A stretch of DNA of 64,000 bases from JAGPDF01 sp052035735 (GCA_052035735.1 JBPOHI010000009.1:16744-80743); one strand, 5' to 3'; shown: positions 26,331 through 36,227, counted from the first letter of the stretch. A program made the numbers and translations. Notes: generated by a model not told the origin, from the letters alone.

Positions 26331-27779
26331 TCAGAGGTGGGTGAGCGTCGCTTCGAGCCAGGCCAGGAATGGCCCCGGGAAGGCTCCCAGAGCCAGAGTT
26401 CCGATGGCTGCCAGAACCGCGGCCAGCTGACCGCTCCAGTCGAGCTTCAGGCCGCCCGGGCTCGCGATCTCGTCCCGCATGTAGAGCATGTAGATGACGC
26501 GCAGATAGAAGACGACGCCGATGAGGCTGGCGAGAATGCCGACGACCGCGAGCGTCAGGTTCCCATGCTGGATCGCGTGGGCGAAGATCAGGTACTTGCC
26601 GATGAAGCCGGCAGTCGGCGGAATTCCGCCCAGGGAGAGCATGCAGACCGACATGCAGGCCGCTGCGACCGGGAAGCGGAAGGCCCAGCCGGAGAGGTTG
26701 GCGATGGCGTGCTGTTCGCCGGGCTTGGCGTAGAGCATCGAAACCAGAACGAATGCGCCGCCGTTCATCAACGTGTACGAGACGAGGTAGACCAGCATCG
26801 GCCGCCAGATGGAGTCGCCCGGAGATGCGAGCGGAATCAGCAGGTAGCCCATGTGGGCGATGCCCGAGTAGGCCAGCATGCGCTTGATGTCACGCTGCGC
26901 CAGCGCGAAGAGGTTGCCCACCAGCATCGAAGCGATAGCCAGGACGGTGACGAGCCTGGTCCAGTCGCCCGCAGTCGGGGCCGAAGTGGCGAGGAGCACG
27001 AGGCGTGCAAGCACGACGGCCGAGGCCGCCTTCGGAGCCACTGACAGGAAAGCGACGAATGGCGAGGGCGCTCCCTGATAGACGTCGGGGGCCCATGCAT
27101 GGAAGGGCACCAAGCCGAGCTTGAAACCGAAACCGCAGACCAGCAAGAGGAAGCCGAGCAAGAGGAGGCCGGGCGACCCGGTTCCGGCCGAGATCGCAGC
27201 GGCGATCCCGGCGAGGCTGGTGGAGCCGGTCTCGCCATAGACCAGAGCCGCGCCATAGAGCACGAAGGAGCTGACCAGCGCTCCCATCAGGAAGTACTTG
27301 ATCGCCGCTTCCGAGGAGACCGCTTCGCGGCGATGAAAGGCCGCGAGGCCGTAGAGCGCGACCGACAGCAGCTCGAGGGCGACGAAGATCGTCACCAGCT
27401 CGACGCCCCGCACGAGGAGGAGCAGACCGGTGGCGCACCAGAGGAGGAGCGCCGGATACTCGCCAAACAGCAGTCCCTCGCGCTTGAGGTAGCCCTGTGC
27501 CGAGAGCAGGCCGATGGCGGTGGCGAGGAGGATCGTCAGCGAAAAGGCGCCGGTGAGGGCCGTCGACTCGATCAGTCCATGGAAGAAGAGGCCCGCAGGC
27601 TGCTGGGCGAGCAGGGCAGCTGCCGCGGCAACTCCCGCCATGGCCATGCCGTTGAAAGCCGGACGCAGGCGGGGGACGAACGCCTCGAGCAGCAGGATGA
27701 GCGAGGCCACGCCGGTGAGGACGACCTCGGGCAGCAGCGAGTTCCAGTCCGCCTGCGGCAGCGCGTAGAGCGAGTTCAT
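26331..27779 (-). CDS. nuoN: NADH-quinone oxidoreductase subunit N
   Basis: Antiporter-like proton-pumping membrane subunit of complex I, 482 residues and about 14 membrane helices. The family features are LLPEVVLTGVASLILLLEAF at the N-terminus, KYFLMGALVSSFVLYG with the conserved Lys, and LVPFHAWAPDVYQGAPSP. The start overlaps the nuoM stop (ATGA). It is the last gene of the nuo transcript; 111 bp separate it from the pilin gene, with no clear terminator. Confidence 0.95.
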   Translation of the reverse strand: MNSLYALPQADWNSLLPEVVLTGVASLILLLEAFVPRLRPAFNGMAMAGVAAAAALLAQQPAGLFFHGLIESTALTGAFSLTILLATAIGLLSAQGYLKREGLLFGEYPALLLWCATGLLLLVRGVELVTIFVALELLSVALYGLAAFHRREAVSSEAAIKYFLMGALVSSFVLYGAALVYGETGSTSLAGIAAAISAGTGSPGLLLLGFLLLVCGFGFKLGLVPFHAWAPDVYQGAPSPFVAFLSVAPKAASAVVLARLVLLATSAPTAGDWTRLVTVLAIASMLVGNLFALAQRDIKRMLAYSGIAHMGYLLIPLASPGDSIWRPMLVYLVSYTLMNGGAFVLVSMLYAKPGEQHAIANLSGWAFRFPVAAACMSVCMLSLGGIPPTAGFIGKYLIFAHAIQHGNLTLAVVGILASLIGVVFYLRVIYMLYMRDEIASPGGLKLDWSGQLAAVLAAIGTLALGAFPGPFLAWLEATLTHL

Positions 27780-29404
27780 CGCGCGCCCCCGATTCCCGCC
27801 GCAGAGGTGCCGGCGACGAAGGTGGCGGCGCGCCCGGTCGCCGGGACCGGGGTGGACAGCGTCAGGGCGCCAGGCGGTCCGGCCGCCATCTGGGTACGAT
27901 ACGTGGCGAGTACGGCCGAGAGCGCCGGCTGGCTAGGCTCGAGAAAACGCCCGGGTGCGACACCGATCCAGAGCATGAGAATGCACAACGGCAGCAGCGT
28001 GACCACTTCGCGCAGGCTGAGGTCCTTGAGGGACCTGTTCTCATCCTTGGTGATCGGGCCCCAGATCGTCTCCTGGAGCATCTTGAGGAGATAGACCGCT
28101 GCGAGCACGACGCCAAAGGTGGCGACTCCCGTGGCCCAGCGCAGCCCGCCCTGCCAGGCGCCGAGAAGAATCATGAACTCGCCGACGAAGCCGTTGAGCG
28201 CCGGCAGTCCGACCGAGGCGAGGGTAGCGAATACGAGCATCACTGCGAACCACGGAAGCGACTTCGCGAGCCCGCCGAACTCTTCGAACTTCTTCGTGTG
28301 CCGGCGGTCGTAGAGCATGCCGACGAGCAGGAAGAGCGCGCCGGTGGAGAGCCCGTGGTTGACCATCTGCAGCACGGCCCCTTGCCAGGCGATTTCATTG
28401 AAGGCGAACAGACCCAGCATGACGAACCCGAGATGCGCAATCGAGGAGTAGGCCACCAGCTTCTTCATGTCGACCTGCGCCCAGGCGACGAGGGCCCCGT
28501 AGACCACCCCGACGAGCGCCAGACCGACGACCCAAGGGGCGAGCTGAGTGGCAGCCTGAGGGAAGAAGGGAATGGCGAAGCGCAGGAAGCCGTAGGTCCC
28601 CAGCTTGAGCAGAACTCCCGCCAGGATAACCGAGCCACCAGTCGGGGCCTCGACGTGGGCGTCGGGAAGCCACGTGTGGAAGGGGAACATCGGCACTTTG
28701 ATCGCGAAGGCGATGGCGAAGGCGCCGAAGAGCCAGAGCTGCTGCGAGAGGGGGAACTGCAACTGAAGCAGATCCTCGTAGCGGAAGCTCCAGACGCCGG
28801 TGAGCTCGCCGTAGCTCCAGGCCATCCACAGGATGCCCAAAAGCATGAGCAGGCTTCCGGCCATGGTGAAGATGAAGAACTTCACCGCCGCATAGACCCG
28901 GCGGTCGCCGCCCCAGATACCGATGATCAGGTACATGGGGATCAGCATCACTTCCCAGAAAATGTAGAACACGAGCAGGTCGAGCGCGACCAGCGCCCCT
29001 AGCATGCCGGTGGTGAGGAGCAGCATCGAGGCCGCAAAGCCGGTCCAGTGCCTGGTGATGCCCTTCCAAGAGCCGAGCAGAACGAGCGGAAGGAGCAGGC
29101 CGGTCAGCAGAACGAGAGGCAACGAGATGCCGTCGACGCCGACTTCGTAGAGCACCCGTAGCGAGCCGAAGTCGAGCCAAGGCATGGTGGCGTCGCGCGC
29201 CACCATCGTGCCGCCGCCCCAGTGGGACGAGGCGAACAGCGCGATCAGCGCGAACTCGACGAGCGAAACCATCAGGGCGTAGATCTTTACGGTGCGATCG
29301 CTCGCTCTGCCGAGAAAGAGCAGCGGCAGCGCCGCGAAGCTCGGGAAGAACACGAATCGGGTGATCGTGTCGCCGAGGAGCAGGTCGAGGAGCTGTTGCA
29401 TCAT
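27776..29404 (-). CDS. nuoM: NADH-quinone oxidoreductase subunit M
   Basis: Antiporter-like proton-pumping subunit, about 542 residues. Conserved parts include YEVGVDGISLPLVLLTGLL, the Glu in FYIFWEVMLIPMYLIIG, KFFIFTMAGSLLMLLG, and MFPFHTWLPDAHVEAPTGGS. I chose ATG 29404, which overlaps the nuoL stop (TGATG); an in-frame GTG at 29419 is possible but lies inside nuoL and has no ribosome-binding site. The C-terminal tail after residue 500 is Ala/Thr/Gly-rich and unusually long. Confidence 0.94.
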   Translation of the reverse strand: MMQQLLDLLLGDTITRFVFFPSFAALPLLFLGRASDRTVKIYALMVSLVEFALIALFASSHWGGGTMVARDATMPWLDFGSLRVLYEVGVDGISLPLVLLTGLLLPLVLLGSWKGITRHWTGFAASMLLLTTGMLGALVALDLLVFYIFWEVMLIPMYLIIGIWGGDRRVYAAVKFFIFTMAGSLLMLLGILWMAWSYGELTGVWSFRYEDLLQLQFPLSQQLWLFGAFAIAFAIKVPMFPFHTWLPDAHVEAPTGGSVILAGVLLKLGTYGFLRFAIPFFPQAATQLAPWVVGLALVGVVYGALVAWAQVDMKKLVAYSSIAHLGFVMLGLFAFNEIAWQGAVLQMVNHGLSTGALFLLVGMLYDRRHTKKFEEFGGLAKSLPWFAVMLVFATLASVGLPALNGFVGEFMILLGAWQGGLRWATGVATFGVVLAAVYLLKMLQETIWGPITKDENRSLKDLSLREVVTLLPLCILMLWIGVAPGRFLEPSQPALSAVLATYRTQMAAGPPGALTLSTPVPATGRAATFVAGTSAAGIGGAR

Positions 29405-31341
29405 CAGAAGATCATCCACCAGAAGAGGGCGAGCACTCCGGCAAAAAAGTAGAGGGCGTACTGGCGGACGTTGCCGGTGGTGGAGAAGCGCCCGAGGTCG
29501 CCGGTCAACTCGGTGACGAAGGCGAGTACGTGAAGGCCACCGTCGATGAACACCGAGTCGATGACCTTCCAGCAGAAGCGCGCCGTGTTGCGGAGCGGCC
29601 GGACCACCAGTCGATCGTAGATCTCATCGACGAAGTACTTGTTCTCCACCAGGCGGTAGAGACGAGGGGCACGCCGGGCCATCGCCTCGTCCGACGCGGT
29701 TCCGCGAGACCCACCCCAGAGCCTCCACGCGAGGCCAAGACCTCCGGCCGCCGCGGCGATCGAAGCGCCGACCAGAATCGCCTCGAGGCCCAGGCCGTGA
29801 TGTCCTGCATGCGCCTCATGTCCGGGGATCGCGATGATCACCGAATGGAGGAAGCCGCCGAGCCAGTCGAAATGAGTGAAGGGGATCTTTCCGGCGTAGC
29901 CGGCGAGCACGGCTCCTGCGGCGAGAACGACCAGCGGCACGACCATGACTGCCGGCGACTCGTGAAGGTGATGCTCCTGCTCGTGCGTGCCGCGGAACTT
30001 GCCGAGGAACGTCAGGCAAAGGAGTCGCATCATGTAGCAGGCCGTCAGCGCGGCGGTGGCAAGACCCACGATCCAGAGCACCGGCGACTTCTCGAAAGCC
30101 GCTCCGAGGATCGCGTCCTTGCTGAAGAACCCCGCGAGAAGCGGCACGCCGGAGATGGCGAGCGTTCCGATCAGGAAGGTGCGATAAGTCCACGGCAGGT
30201 GCTTGCGCAGACTGCCCATCTTCCGCATGTCCTGCTCGCCGCCCATGGCGTGGATCACCGACCCGGAGCCGAGGAAGAGCAACGCCTTGAAAAAGGCATG
30301 GGTGGCGAGATGGAAGATCGCTGCGACATAGGCGCCGACTCCAGCGGCCAGGAACATGTAGCCGAGCTGCGAGACGGTCGAGTAGGCGAGGACCTTCTTG
30401 ATGTCGTTCTGCGCGATGCCGATCGTGGCGGCGAAGATCGCCGTGGCGGCGCCGACGATGGCGACGAACAGCGAGATCGACGGCGCCAGCTGATAGATCA
30501 GGTTGGTGCGCACGACCATGTAGACGCCGGCGGTGACCATCGTGGCTGCGTGGATGAGGGCCGAAACCGGCGTCGGGCCGGCCATCGCGTCGGGCAGCCA
30601 AACGTAAAGGGGAATCTGGGCGCTCTTGCCCATTGCGCCGACGAACAGGCAGAGAGCGATGAAGGCGGCGAGCGAAAGCCCGAGAGCGAACGGCTCATCG
30701 AGGGCCCCCACGTCGGCGAGGATCGCCGCGTTGACGCCCTTGAAGGAGAGGGTTCCGAACTGACTGAAGATGGCGAAGAGCCCGAGCAGGAATGCGAAGT
30801 CACCGATCCGGTTGACGATGAACGCCTTGCGCCCCGCTTGCGGCGGGAAGTCCTGGTCGAAGTAGAAGCCGATCAGCAGATAGGAGCAAAGACCCACACC
30901 CTCCCAGCCGACGAACATCACCAGGTAGTTGTTGCCGAGGATGAGCAGGAGCATCGCGCCCATGAACAGGTTCAGGTAGGCGAAATACCTGCGGTAGCCC
31001 TCTTCGTGCGCCATGTAACCCACGGAGTAGACGTGGATCAGGAAACCGACGAACGTGACGACGAACAGCATGATGGCCGACAGCGGGTCGAGCAGGAAGG
31101 CGATGTCGATCCGCAGAGCGCCGGCGGTCCATGGATAGAGCAGCTGCTCGTAGGGTACGTGACCGGGCGTGGCGAGAAACTCCGCGAGACAGGCGAGCGC
31201 GAGCGCAAGGGAGAGTCCGGGAGCGCCGACGCCGATCGCGGTGGCGAGCGACTTCTGGCGGTTGCGGATCAGCAGGCCGTTGACCGCCGCTCCGAGGAAA
31301 GGCAACGCCGGGATCAACCAAAGGTAGTCGAGGGCTCTCAT
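29404..31341 (-). CDS. nuoL: NADH-quinone oxidoreductase subunit L
   Basis: The largest antiporter-like subunit, 645 residues. Conserved features: FLLDPLSAIMLFVVTFVG, FVGWEGVGLCSYLLIGFY with the channel Glu, IPLYVWLPDAMAGPTPVSAL, and the C-terminal long amphipathic helix plus a final membrane helix (FAGVLALFWWMIF) that clamp the membrane arm. It begins 4 bp after nuoK. Length is typical. Confidence 0.96.
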   Translation of the reverse strand: MRALDYLWLIPALPFLGAAVNGLLIRNRQKSLATAIGVGAPGLSLALALACLAEFLATPGHVPYEQLLYPWTAGALRIDIAFLLDPLSAIMLFVVTFVGFLIHVYSVGYMAHEEGYRRYFAYLNLFMGAMLLLILGNNYLVMFVGWEGVGLCSYLLIGFYFDQDFPPQAGRKAFIVNRIGDFAFLLGLFAIFSQFGTLSFKGVNAAILADVGALDEPFALGLSLAAFIALCLFVGAMGKSAQIPLYVWLPDAMAGPTPVSALIHAATMVTAGVYMVVRTNLIYQLAPSISLFVAIVGAATAIFAATIGIAQNDIKKVLAYSTVSQLGYMFLAAGVGAYVAAIFHLATHAFFKALLFLGSGSVIHAMGGEQDMRKMGSLRKHLPWTYRTFLIGTLAISGVPLLAGFFSKDAILGAAFEKSPVLWIVGLATAALTACYMMRLLCLTFLGKFRGTHEQEHHLHESPAVMVVPLVVLAAGAVLAGYAGKIPFTHFDWLGGFLHSVIIAIPGHEAHAGHHGLGLEAILVGASIAAAAGGLGLAWRLWGGSRGTASDEAMARRAPRLYRLVENKYFVDEIYDRLVVRPLRNTARFCWKVIDSVFIDGGLHVLAFVTELTGDLGRFSTTGNVRQYALYFFAGVLALFWWMIF

Positions 31342-31345
31342 CGTC

Positions 31346-31648
31346 TCACCATCGGAGTCGATTCAGACGATTGACGTCGATCGTGTGTCGCAAGCGATAG
31401 ATGCTGATAAAGAGCCCCAGTCCCACGGCGGCCTCGGCCGCCGCGACGGCCAGAGCGAAGAAGACGAACATCTGACCGGTGGTGTCGCCATGGATGCGCG
31501 AGTAGGCGACCAGAGTCAGGTTCGCAGCGTTGAGCATGAGCTCGATGGAAAGGAAGATCGCGATTCCGCTGCGACGGGTGAGCGCTCCGAAGGCGCCGAT
31601 GCAGAAGAGCATCGCCGCCAAGACGAGATACCAGGCGATCGGGATCAT
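31346..31648 (-). CDS. nuoK: NADH-quinone oxidoreductase subunit K
   Basis: Small three-helix membrane subunit, 100 residues. The conserved Glu pair is present: IFLSIELMLNAANL and AVAAAEAAVGLGLF, residues on the proton path. ATG 31648 overlaps the nuoJ stop (ATGA). Standard length. Confidence 0.96.
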   Translation of the reverse strand: MIPIAWYLVLAAMLFCIGAFGALTRRSGIAIFLSIELMLNAANLTLVAYSRIHGDTTGQMFVFFALAVAAAEAAVGLGLFISIYRLRHTIDVNRLNRLRW

Positions 31649-32193
31649 CGCGGCTCTCCGTTCTCGGCGACCGGCGTGGCCTCGGCTTCACCCGCGGAGC
31701 CGGACTTCTTCGCGACCCAACTCGCGGCGACGACCGCCACCAGCAGAAGGAGTCCGATCATCTCGAAGGGCAGAAGGTAGGTCGAGAAGAGATCGCGCGC
31801 CACGGCGGCGAGCGAAAAGGCCGCTGGATCGAGAGGCGCGACCGTCGTGTCGGCGTAGGCGGCCCAGAAAAGCCGGACGAGGGCGCCAGCGAAAACCAGC
31901 GCGCAGACCGCCGCGCCGACGAGCATGCCGCTCGTGCGCGTGGCGGTCGTCCGCTCGCGCTGCACGTTGAGAAGCATGATGACGAAGAGGAAGAGCACCA
32001 GGATGGCACCGGTGTAGAGCAGGATCTGGAGCGCCGCCAGGAACGGCGAGCCGAGCATGATGAAGAGCCCGGCAGTGGCGACCAGCGTCACCACCAGACT
32101 CATCGTGGAGACCACTGGATTGCGGTGCAGGACGACGACGGCCGCCGAGATGAGGGCGACGCCGGCGAAGAGAGCGAACACGGTCAGCAGCAT
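31645..32193 (-). CDS. nuoJ: NADH-quinone oxidoreductase subunit J
   Basis: Membrane subunit with five helices, 182 residues: MSLVVTLVATAGLFIMLGSP, then LQILLYTGAILVLFLFVIML, the family's most conserved stretch. The frame stays open far upstream (to 33243), but that part is antisense-like Arg-rich sequence overlapping nuoH; ATG 32193 lies 2 bp after the nuoH stop. nuoI, which normally sits between nuoH and nuoJ, is absent. Confidence 0.95.
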   Translation of the reverse strand: MLLTVFALFAGVALISAAVVVLHRNPVVSTMSLVVTLVATAGLFIMLGSPFLAALQILLYTGAILVLFLFVIMLLNVQRERTTATRTSGMLVGAAVCALVFAGALVRLFWAAYADTTVAPLDPAAFSLAAVARDLFSTYLLPFEMIGLLLLVAVVAASWVAKKSGSAGEAEATPVAENGEPR

Positions 32194-32195
32194 CG

Positions 32196-33290
32196 TCAGA
32201 TCTTTCCGGCGACGGCGAGCGCGGCCACGATGACAAAGTTGAGCAGCGCGATGGGCAGCAGCACCTTCCAGCCCAGGTGCATGAGTTGATCGTAGCGGAA
32301 GCGCGGGAAGGTCCAGCGCACCCAGATGAAACCGAAGAGCGCGATGTAGGTCTTGACGATCAGCACCGAGAAGCCGAACAGCGCCGTGCCCAGTCCGGGA
32401 CCGATGGCCCCGACGACCGGCAGGCCGGCGATCCAGGCGCCCGCGGCGGCGGCGTCCACGCCGGGCAACGACCAGCCACCGAAGAAGAGGGTGGCGCCGA
32501 GCGCAGAGAGGATCGCCATCGATTGGTACTCGCCCATGTAGAACAGAGCCATTCGGAGGCCGCCGTACTCGGTGTGATAGCCGGCCACGAGCTCCGATTC
32601 GGCTTCGGGAAGGTCGAACGGCGTGCGGTTGGTCTCGGCGAAGGCGGCCACCAGGAAGACCAGGAAGCCGAGCGGCTGGGTGAAGACGTTCCAGGCCGGC
32701 AGGAAACCGAAGAGGTTGCCGGCGATCTGGTGCTCGACGACGCGCGACAGGTTGAGAGAGCCGGCTGGAATGAGCGCTGCCACCACCGCGATGGTGAGCG
32801 CCAGCTCGTAGCTCACCATCTGAGCTGAGGCGCGAATTCCGCCCATCATCGACCACTTGTTGTTCGAGCTGTATCCGGCGAGGACGAGACCGTATACGCC
32901 GAGGCTCGAGAGCGCCAGGAAGAGCAACATTCCGGCGTCGGTGTCGATGACGACGAGCGGGAAGGTGTGACCGGCGACCGTGACTTCGGGGCCGAACGGG
33001 ATCACCAGATAGGTGAGCAACGAAGCCACGAAGCCGATGGTCGGCGCGAGAAGGAAGAGCGCTTTGTCGGCACCTGCCGGGTTGACGTCCTCTTTGAAGA
33101 TGAACTTGAGCACATCGGCGATCGCCTGAAAGAGGCCCAGCGGTCCGAGCCGGTTGGGACCGAGGCGATCCTGCATGAACGCCGGAGCTCGCCGCTCGAG
33201 CCAGAGCATGATCGGCGTGACGTTGATCAGGGCGAACATCCAAAGGCCGGTCATGGCCAGCGCTGCAATGACGGTCGGAGTGAAGACCAC
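32196..33290 (-). CDS. nuoH: NADH-quinone oxidoreductase subunit H
   Basis: Membrane subunit at the quinone-binding interface, 364 residues. Typical motifs: WLERRAPAFMQDRLGPNR, LADVLKFIFKED-like sequence, AGYSSNNKWSMMGGIRASAQ, AETNRTPFDLPEAESELVAGY and KTYIALFGFIWVRWTFPRFR. GTG 33290 is chosen: it follows the nuoG stop by 5 bp and has GGAGCAGGAG just upstream inside nuoG. The longer frame to 33443 overlaps nuoG. Confidence 0.95.
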   Translation of the reverse strand: MVFTPTVIAALAMTGLWMFALINVTPIMLWLERRAPAFMQDRLGPNRLGPLGLFQAIADVLKFIFKEDVNPAGADKALFLLAPTIGFVASLLTYLVIPFGPEVTVAGHTFPLVVIDTDAGMLLFLALSSLGVYGLVLAGYSSNNKWSMMGGIRASAQMVSYELALTIAVVAALIPAGSLNLSRVVEHQIAGNLFGFLPAWNVFTQPLGFLVFLVAAFAETNRTPFDLPEAESELVAGYHTEYGGLRMALFYMGEYQSMAILSALGATLFFGGWSLPGVDAAAAGAWIAGLPVVGAIGPGLGTALFGFSVLIVKTYIALFGFIWVRWTFPRFRYDQLMHLGWKVLLPIALLNFVIVAALAVAGKI

Positions 33291-33295
33291 GGTCG

Positions 33296-34927
33296 TTAGG
33301 CTCCTGCTCCGGCGGGCAGAGCTTCGGGGATCTTCGCCAGTCTCACGCCTTCGGCCGGAATCTCGGCGTAGCGCAGGCCGTCGAAGGCGGGCAGCTCTTC
33401 GGCCATGAGGTCGAAGACCGTCGCCGGAGTCACGGTCGACCATTTCGAGTCGAAGCGCGACAGCAGATCTGCGAGCGCGTCGACTCCTGGCCGTACCTGA
33501 GGCGGCGCCGGAAATGCCTGCTCGAACCGCTGCACCCGCCAGTCCACGTTGACGAAGGTACCGGAGCGCTCGGCGTGCGTCGCGACCGGCAAAACGACGT
33601 CGGCGACGCGGGCGAGCGGCGAGTCGGCCCAGCCCATGACGGCGAGGAATCGCGCCTCGCGCAAGCGCTCGACCACCTTCGGATCGTGCGCCGCACGACC
33701 GAAGTCACTGTCGGCGACGAAGATCGCTCCGCACTTGGCGGCGCCACCCTCGAGCAGAAGGTCCTCGCTCGCGACGGCGCCTTCGGCCGGCAGCAGCCCG
33801 GCAAGCTCGGCGCCGCGCCGGTTGGGCGCCGCATCGTGGCCAGTGAGGCCGCCTTGCGGATTCGGAATGTGCCTTGCCGGGCCGCTGTCCACCCAGATCG
33901 AGCGGTGCGGTGAATCGACTGCCGCGGAGATCTTGGCGAGCAGGAAGGCCTCTTCGGTGGTCAGAAAGCCGGAGCCGAGGAAGGCGATCGCACCTTCGCT
34001 GCGCCGGGAGCGCAGGTTGTGCGCGAGGTGGTCGAGCGCCTCCTTCCAGCCCGTGGCGACGAGTGCACCGTTTCGGCGGATCTGGGGAAAGGCGAGGCGC
34101 GGAACCTCGCGATAGCGCTCGTGAGTCGAGCGGCCGTGGTCGCACATCCAGTAGTCGTTCACGTCCGGGTTCTGGCGCGGCTTGTAGCGCCGGATCGCGC
34201 CACGCTTGTGCTCGAGCGTAATGTTGCAGCCGACATCGCAGCCAGTGCACAGCGACGGATTCTTGTCGAGATACCAGACGCGCTCGGAGAAGCGGAAGCG
34301 GGTCGAGGTGAGAGCTCCGACCGGGCAGATGTCGACGACACAGGTCGAGAGGGGATTGTCGAGGGGCTTGCCCGGGAAGGTGCCGATCTCGGCATGCGAG
34401 CCACGCTCGAAGAACCCGAGCTCACTGGTCTTGGCGATCTCCTCGGTGAACCGCACGCAGCGCGTGCACTGAATGCAGCGGTTCATGTTCAGCATCACCG
34501 TCGGGCCGAGCGGGATGCGTTCCTTCTCCGGATAGGTGCGCTTCTCCTCGTAGCGGAAGCGGGAGAAGGCCTGGCCGTGCTTGTAGGAGTAATCCTGCAG
34601 GCCGCACTCGCCGGCCTGATCGCAGATCGGGCAGTCGAGCGGATGGTTGATGAGCAGGAACTCCATGATGGCGCGTTGCGCCTCGTCGGCACTGGGCGAC
34701 GCCGTGCGCACGACCATGCCGTCCTTCATGACCTGAGTCGAGCAGGCGGCCTGGAGCTTGCCCATCCCTTCGATCTCGACCATGCACATGCGGCACTGTC
34801 CGACGATCGAGAGGCGGGGGTGGTAGCAGTAGTGAGGAATCTGAACGCCGACCTTGAGTCCGGCTTCGATCAGGTTCGTGCCGGCCGGCACCTCGACCGT
34901 GCGTCCGTCGATGGTCACGGTAGGCAT
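33296..34927 (-). CDS. nuoG: NADH-quinone oxidoreductase subunit G (short form)
   Basis: Iron-sulfur subunit of the NADH module, 543 residues. The 2Fe-2S ligands are in HYCYHPRLSIVGQCRMC, followed by HPLDCPICDQAGECGLQ (His-ligated N5 region) and CIQCTRCVRF (4Fe-4S). The extra N7 motif CTGCDVGC with a fourth Cys about 27 residues on (MCDHGR) is present. The molybdopterin-like C-terminal domain is short: E. coli and Thermus homologues run to about 780-900 residues. Its ATG shares one base with the nuoF stop (TGATG). Confidence 0.93.
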   Translation of the reverse strand: MPTVTIDGRTVEVPAGTNLIEAGLKVGVQIPHYCYHPRLSIVGQCRMCMVEIEGMGKLQAACSTQVMKDGMVVRTASPSADEAQRAIMEFLLINHPLDCPICDQAGECGLQDYSYKHGQAFSRFRYEEKRTYPEKERIPLGPTVMLNMNRCIQCTRCVRFTEEIAKTSELGFFERGSHAEIGTFPGKPLDNPLSTCVVDICPVGALTSTRFRFSERVWYLDKNPSLCTGCDVGCNITLEHKRGAIRRYKPRQNPDVNDYWMCDHGRSTHERYREVPRLAFPQIRRNGALVATGWKEALDHLAHNLRSRRSEGAIAFLGSGFLTTEEAFLLAKISAAVDSPHRSIWVDSGPARHIPNPQGGLTGHDAAPNRRGAELAGLLPAEGAVASEDLLLEGGAAKCGAIFVADSDFGRAAHDPKVVERLREARFLAVMGWADSPLARVADVVLPVATHAERSGTFVNVDWRVQRFEQAFPAPPQVRPGVDALADLLSRFDSKWSTVTPATVFDLMAEELPAFDGLRYAEIPAEGVRLAKIPEALPAGAGA

Positions 34928-36225
34928 CAGGAGGCCGCTCCCTGGTCGAAGTAGCGCGGCGCGGGCGTCGGGTAGCGGCCGGCGCGCAGGTTGTCGCGGA
35001 TCTCGTCACTGAACTTCTCGACCAGCGAGCGCACCGGTCCCTGGGCGGCGTCACCCAAGGCGCACAAGGAGATGCCCCCGACGTTCGGAACCACCCGGCC
35101 GAGCAGATCCAGATCGGCTTCGGAACCCTGGCCGCTGTGGATGCGCTGCAGGAGGATCCGCATCCAGTTCGTGCCTTCGCGGCAGGGTGTGCACTGGCCG
35201 CAGGACTCGTGAGCGAAGAACTTGGCGAGACGCAGCGTCGCCCGGACCATGCAGGTGGTGTCGTCCATGACGATGACCGCCGCCGAGCCGAGCATGCTGC
35301 CGGCCTTGGCCAGCGTGTCGAAATCCATCTTGATGTCGCGGTCCGAGGCCTTCATCATCGGCGCCGAGGCGCCGCCCGGGATGAAGGCCTTGAGCTCACG
35401 CCCGCGGTACATACCGCCGCAGCCGTCGAGGAGCGTCTGGAACGGCACGCCGATCGGATACTCGTAGGTGCCTGGACGCTCGACGTGACCGGAGATCGCG
35501 TAGAGTTTCGGGCCGGTGTTGCGCTCGTCGGTGCCGACCGACTTGAACCAGTCGGCGCCGCGCAACAGGATGTGCGTCGCGCAGCACAGCGTCTCGACGT
35601 TGTTGATCACCGTCGGGCAGCCGAAAGCTCCCACCACCGCCGGGAAGGGCGGCTTGACGCGTGGCTGCCCGCGCTTTCCTTCGAGCGACTCGAGCATGCC
35701 GGTCTCTTCGCCGCAGATATAGGCGCCCGCGCCCCGATGCACGACCATGTCGTGGCGGAAGCCGCTGCCCAGCACATTGGTGCCGAGCACGCCGCTCTCG
35801 TAGGCATCGCGAACGGCCGACTCGAGAATCGCAGCCGCTTTGGTGTACTCGCCGCGGATGTAGATGTAGGTCGTATTCGCGCCGACTGCCCAGCCGGCGA
35901 TGATGCAGCCCTCGATCAGCTGATGGGGATCGTGCTCCATCAACAGGCGGTCCTTGAACGTGCCCGGCTCGGACTCGTCGGCGTTGCAGACGATGTACTT
36001 GGGCTTCGGGCTCTGCCGCGGCACGAACGACCACTTCGCGCCGCAAGGAAAGCCAGCGCCGCCACGCCCGCGCAGGCCGGAGCGCTTGACCTCTTCGATG
36101 ACCTCTTCGGGCTGCATCCGCAGCGCCTTTGCCAGAGCGTCGTAGCCGCCGCCTTCGCGATAGCCGCGGACAGTCAGGGCTGCCGGCCGGCCGACGTTGC
36201 GCGTCAGCACTCTCTCGGTCGACAT
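34927..36225 (-). CDS. nuoF: NADH-quinone oxidoreductase subunit F
   Basis: NADH- and FMN-binding subunit, 432 residues. The FMN/NADH loop is GLRGRGGAGFPCGAKW; CNADESEPGTFKDR binds NADH; the N3 4Fe-4S ligands are in ESCGQCTPCREGTNWM plus a later Cys (GISLCALGD). ATG 36225 lies 2 bp after the nuoE stop; the open frame to 36333 overlaps nuoE. Confidence 0.97.
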   Translation of the reverse strand: MSTERVLTRNVGRPAALTVRGYREGGGYDALAKALRMQPEEVIEEVKRSGLRGRGGAGFPCGAKWSFVPRQSPKPKYIVCNADESEPGTFKDRLLMEHDPHQLIEGCIIAGWAVGANTTYIYIRGEYTKAAAILESAVRDAYESGVLGTNVLGSGFRHDMVVHRGAGAYICGEETGMLESLEGKRGQPRVKPPFPAVVGAFGCPTVINNVETLCCATHILLRGADWFKSVGTDERNTGPKLYAISGHVERPGTYEYPIGVPFQTLLDGCGGMYRGRELKAFIPGGASAPMMKASDRDIKMDFDTLAKAGSMLGSAAVIVMDDTTCMVRATLRLAKFFAHESCGQCTPCREGTNWMRILLQRIHSGQGSEADLDLLGRVVPNVGGISLCALGDAAQGPVRSLVEKFSDEIRDNLRAGRYPTPAPRYFDQGAAS

Positions 36226-36227
36226 GG

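Noticed and set aside
29405..29419. GTG 29419 as the nuoM start
   Set aside because: It lies inside nuoL without a ribosome-binding site; ATG 29404 gives the TGATG coupling used elsewhere in the operon.
32194..33243. Long extension of nuoJ to 532 residues
   Set aside because: It overlaps nuoH completely and is Arg/Ser-rich shadow sequence; nuoJ homology starts at ATG 32193.
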